Below, in pieces: positions 63,192 through 64,000 of a stretch of 64,000 nucleotides of DNA. Where the stretch lies: assembly GCA_000242815.2 (NCBI GenBank), contig AHHB01000036.1:124001-188000 (forward strand), in the 5' to 3' direction. The DNA comes from Janthinobacterium lividum PAMC 25724. Its GTDB lineage: Bacteria > Pseudomonadota > Gammaproteobacteria > Burkholderiales > Burkholderiaceae_D. The position numbers were made by a program, and so were the translations under genes. Within the stretch, counting starts at the first letter, position 1; every line of letters starts with the position of its first letter. Under the pieces are notes generated by a model. The model was not told the origin of the DNA, made no database searches, and was given only the letters and a program-made list of their open reading frames with translations.

Positions 63192-63242
63192 CAACAGAAT
63201 CGGGGGAGCGCCACGCCTTTTACCAAGGCCTGCGCTAGCTGG

Positions 63243-63272
63243 AATTGGCTGCAATTGGCTGCAATTGGCTGT
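63243..63272. repeat. Three tandem copies of a 10-bp unit
   Basis: AATTGGCTGC is repeated three times head to tail, the last copy ending in GT. It lies in the non-coding gap between the dehydrogenase unit and the transporter gene. Confidence 0.8.
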
Positions 63273-63422
63273 GCTTGACTACCATTGCCCCGCTCAAGTC
63301 GGTGATGCATTTCTTTGGCACAAGCTATTGGGCTGCAGAGTAGGCAAGCTCGGCAACTTCATCATGTCGCGCAATGTTAGGCAATGACAAAAGGGCGGAC
63401 GAAGCACTGATGCTGGCCAAAT

Positions 63423-64000
63423 TCAGCCATATGAATGCAGCAGCACCTGCACCGCAACGATCTTGACGATGGTCATGCTGGGGAAAATCATGGCATAGCC
63501 CAGGTTGGGACGGTCCGACTTGGCCAGGCGATTGGCCAATACCGGCACGGCCGGGTTGCCCGTGGCGCCCGCGGCAATGCCCAGCAATTCGGGAAACGGC
63601 AGGCGCAGGAAGACCTTGCCCAAGATGACCACCAATGCCACCACCACCCGCACCGTCACGGCACCGAGTGCCAGCATGGGCAAGCCATCGGCGCCCACTT
63701 GCTGCACGAAGGGCAAACCGGACGCCAGGCCCAGGCTGAACGAGCCTATCCACGGCAAGGGTATCGGCACCAGCAGCACGCCCAGCACCATGCCCATGCC
63801 CATGCCCAGCGAGACATAGCTGAACTCGGCCGTGGCCGAAATGGAATTGCCAAACAGCTTGCGCACCTCGGCCGCATGTTTGGCCGGCGCAATAGCCATC
63901 GTGCCGTCGAACGCGCTACTGTCCTTCATCAAATTGTGTTTTTGCCCGGCGCCGCGCAAGCCGTCGAAAAACTGCACGCCATATTGCACGCCCATACCGT
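63423..64000 (-). CDS. C-terminal part of an AspT/YidE/YbjL-type transporter (cut by window edge)
   Basis: The frame runs off the window end, so only about the last 190 residues are seen. The segment GVQYGVQFFDGL starts the second half of the antiporter duplication, followed by several helices (LGMGMGMVLGVLLVPIPLPW, RVVVALVVILGKVFLRLPF) and the family's GNPAVPVLANRLAKSD and GYAMIFPSMTIVKIVAVQVL. Relatives are Asp-Ala antiporters or uncharacterised permeases, so the substrate cannot be set. It is transcribed toward the dehydrogenase unit across 320 bp of non-coding DNA. Confidence 0.75.
   Translation of the reverse strand, partial: GMGVQYGVQFFDGLRGAGQKHNLMKDSSAFDGTMAIAPAKHAAEVRKLFGNSISATAEFSYVSLGMGMGMVLGVLLVPIPLPWIGSFSLGLASGLPFVQQVGADGLPMLALGAVTVRVVVALVVILGKVFLRLPFPELLGIAAGATGNPAVPVLANRLAKSDRPNLGYAMIFPSMTIVKIVAVQVLLHSYG

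Noticed and set aside
1..64000. tRNA, rRNA, CRISPR arrays, insertion sequences or phage genes
   Set aside because: None was seen. The only repeats are the palindromes at 6886-7131 and the two short tandem runs, and no transposase or integrase motif occurs.

Overview
The window looks like a chromosomal segment of a betaproteobacterium in or near Oxalobacteraceae (Janthinobacterium, Massilia or Duganella type). This is inferred from GC-rich coding sequence, a class I polyhydroxyalkanoate synthase next to a PhaR regulator, and Burkholderiales-like housekeeping proteins. No search was run, so the genus is a guess. No tRNA, rRNA, CRISPR array or insertion sequence was seen.

Region 1 (1-20.8 kb) is mostly housekeeping. 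It holds the 3' part of mfd, serB, a membrane-tailed serine hydrolase, metC, rimO, an Asp-box lipoprotein, a decayed nucleotidyltransferase, phaR, phaC, a small membrane protein, pgeF, rluD, bamD, yaaA, an orphan PIN protein, a frameshifted aminotransferase and a degenerate HD-GYP protein. Between metC and rimO lie two copies of a long imperfect palindrome.

Region 2 (20.9-39.0 kb, minus strand) is an esterase gene followed by a complete MSHA-type (type IVa-like) pilus locus. Transcription order is mshE, mshG, an mshB/F-like gene, mshA, C, D, O, P, Q and then mshI, I2, J, K, L, M, N. Relative to Vibrio the two halves are swapped, and a predicted promoter sits at the junction. MshE carries the tandem N-terminal motif known to bind cyclic di-GMP.

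Region 3 (39.2-54.1 kb, plus strand) diverges from mshE and is the most interesting part. It encodes a second, paralogous machine: an ABC ATPase, a MshM/ExeA-like ATPase with a SPOR-like tail, a secretin, a TPR protein, GspE and GspF homologues, a fused PilM-PilN-like protein, PilO- and PilP-like proteins, two related pseudopilins, an ABC-2 permease, a TPR-like protein and a pilin. Most junctions overlap by 1-4 bases, so an ABC exporter appears to be built into a type II secretion/type IV pilus-like operon. Its ATPase lacks the arginine of the c-di-GMP motif seen in MshE.

Region 4 (54.4-59.8 kb) encodes a large hybrid histidine kinase, split by a frameshift, and an overlapping response regulator with a GGDEF domain. 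This places c-di-GMP synthesis beside both machines.

Region 5 (59.8-64.0 kb, minus strand) is a four-gene unit of two acyl-CoA dehydrogenases and two MaoC hydratases, then the C-terminal end of an AspT/YidE-type transporter cut by the window edge.

Three otherwise good genes (aminotransferase, second secretin, hybrid kinase) each need one missing base to be restored. Read errors should be excluded before these are called pseudogenes.
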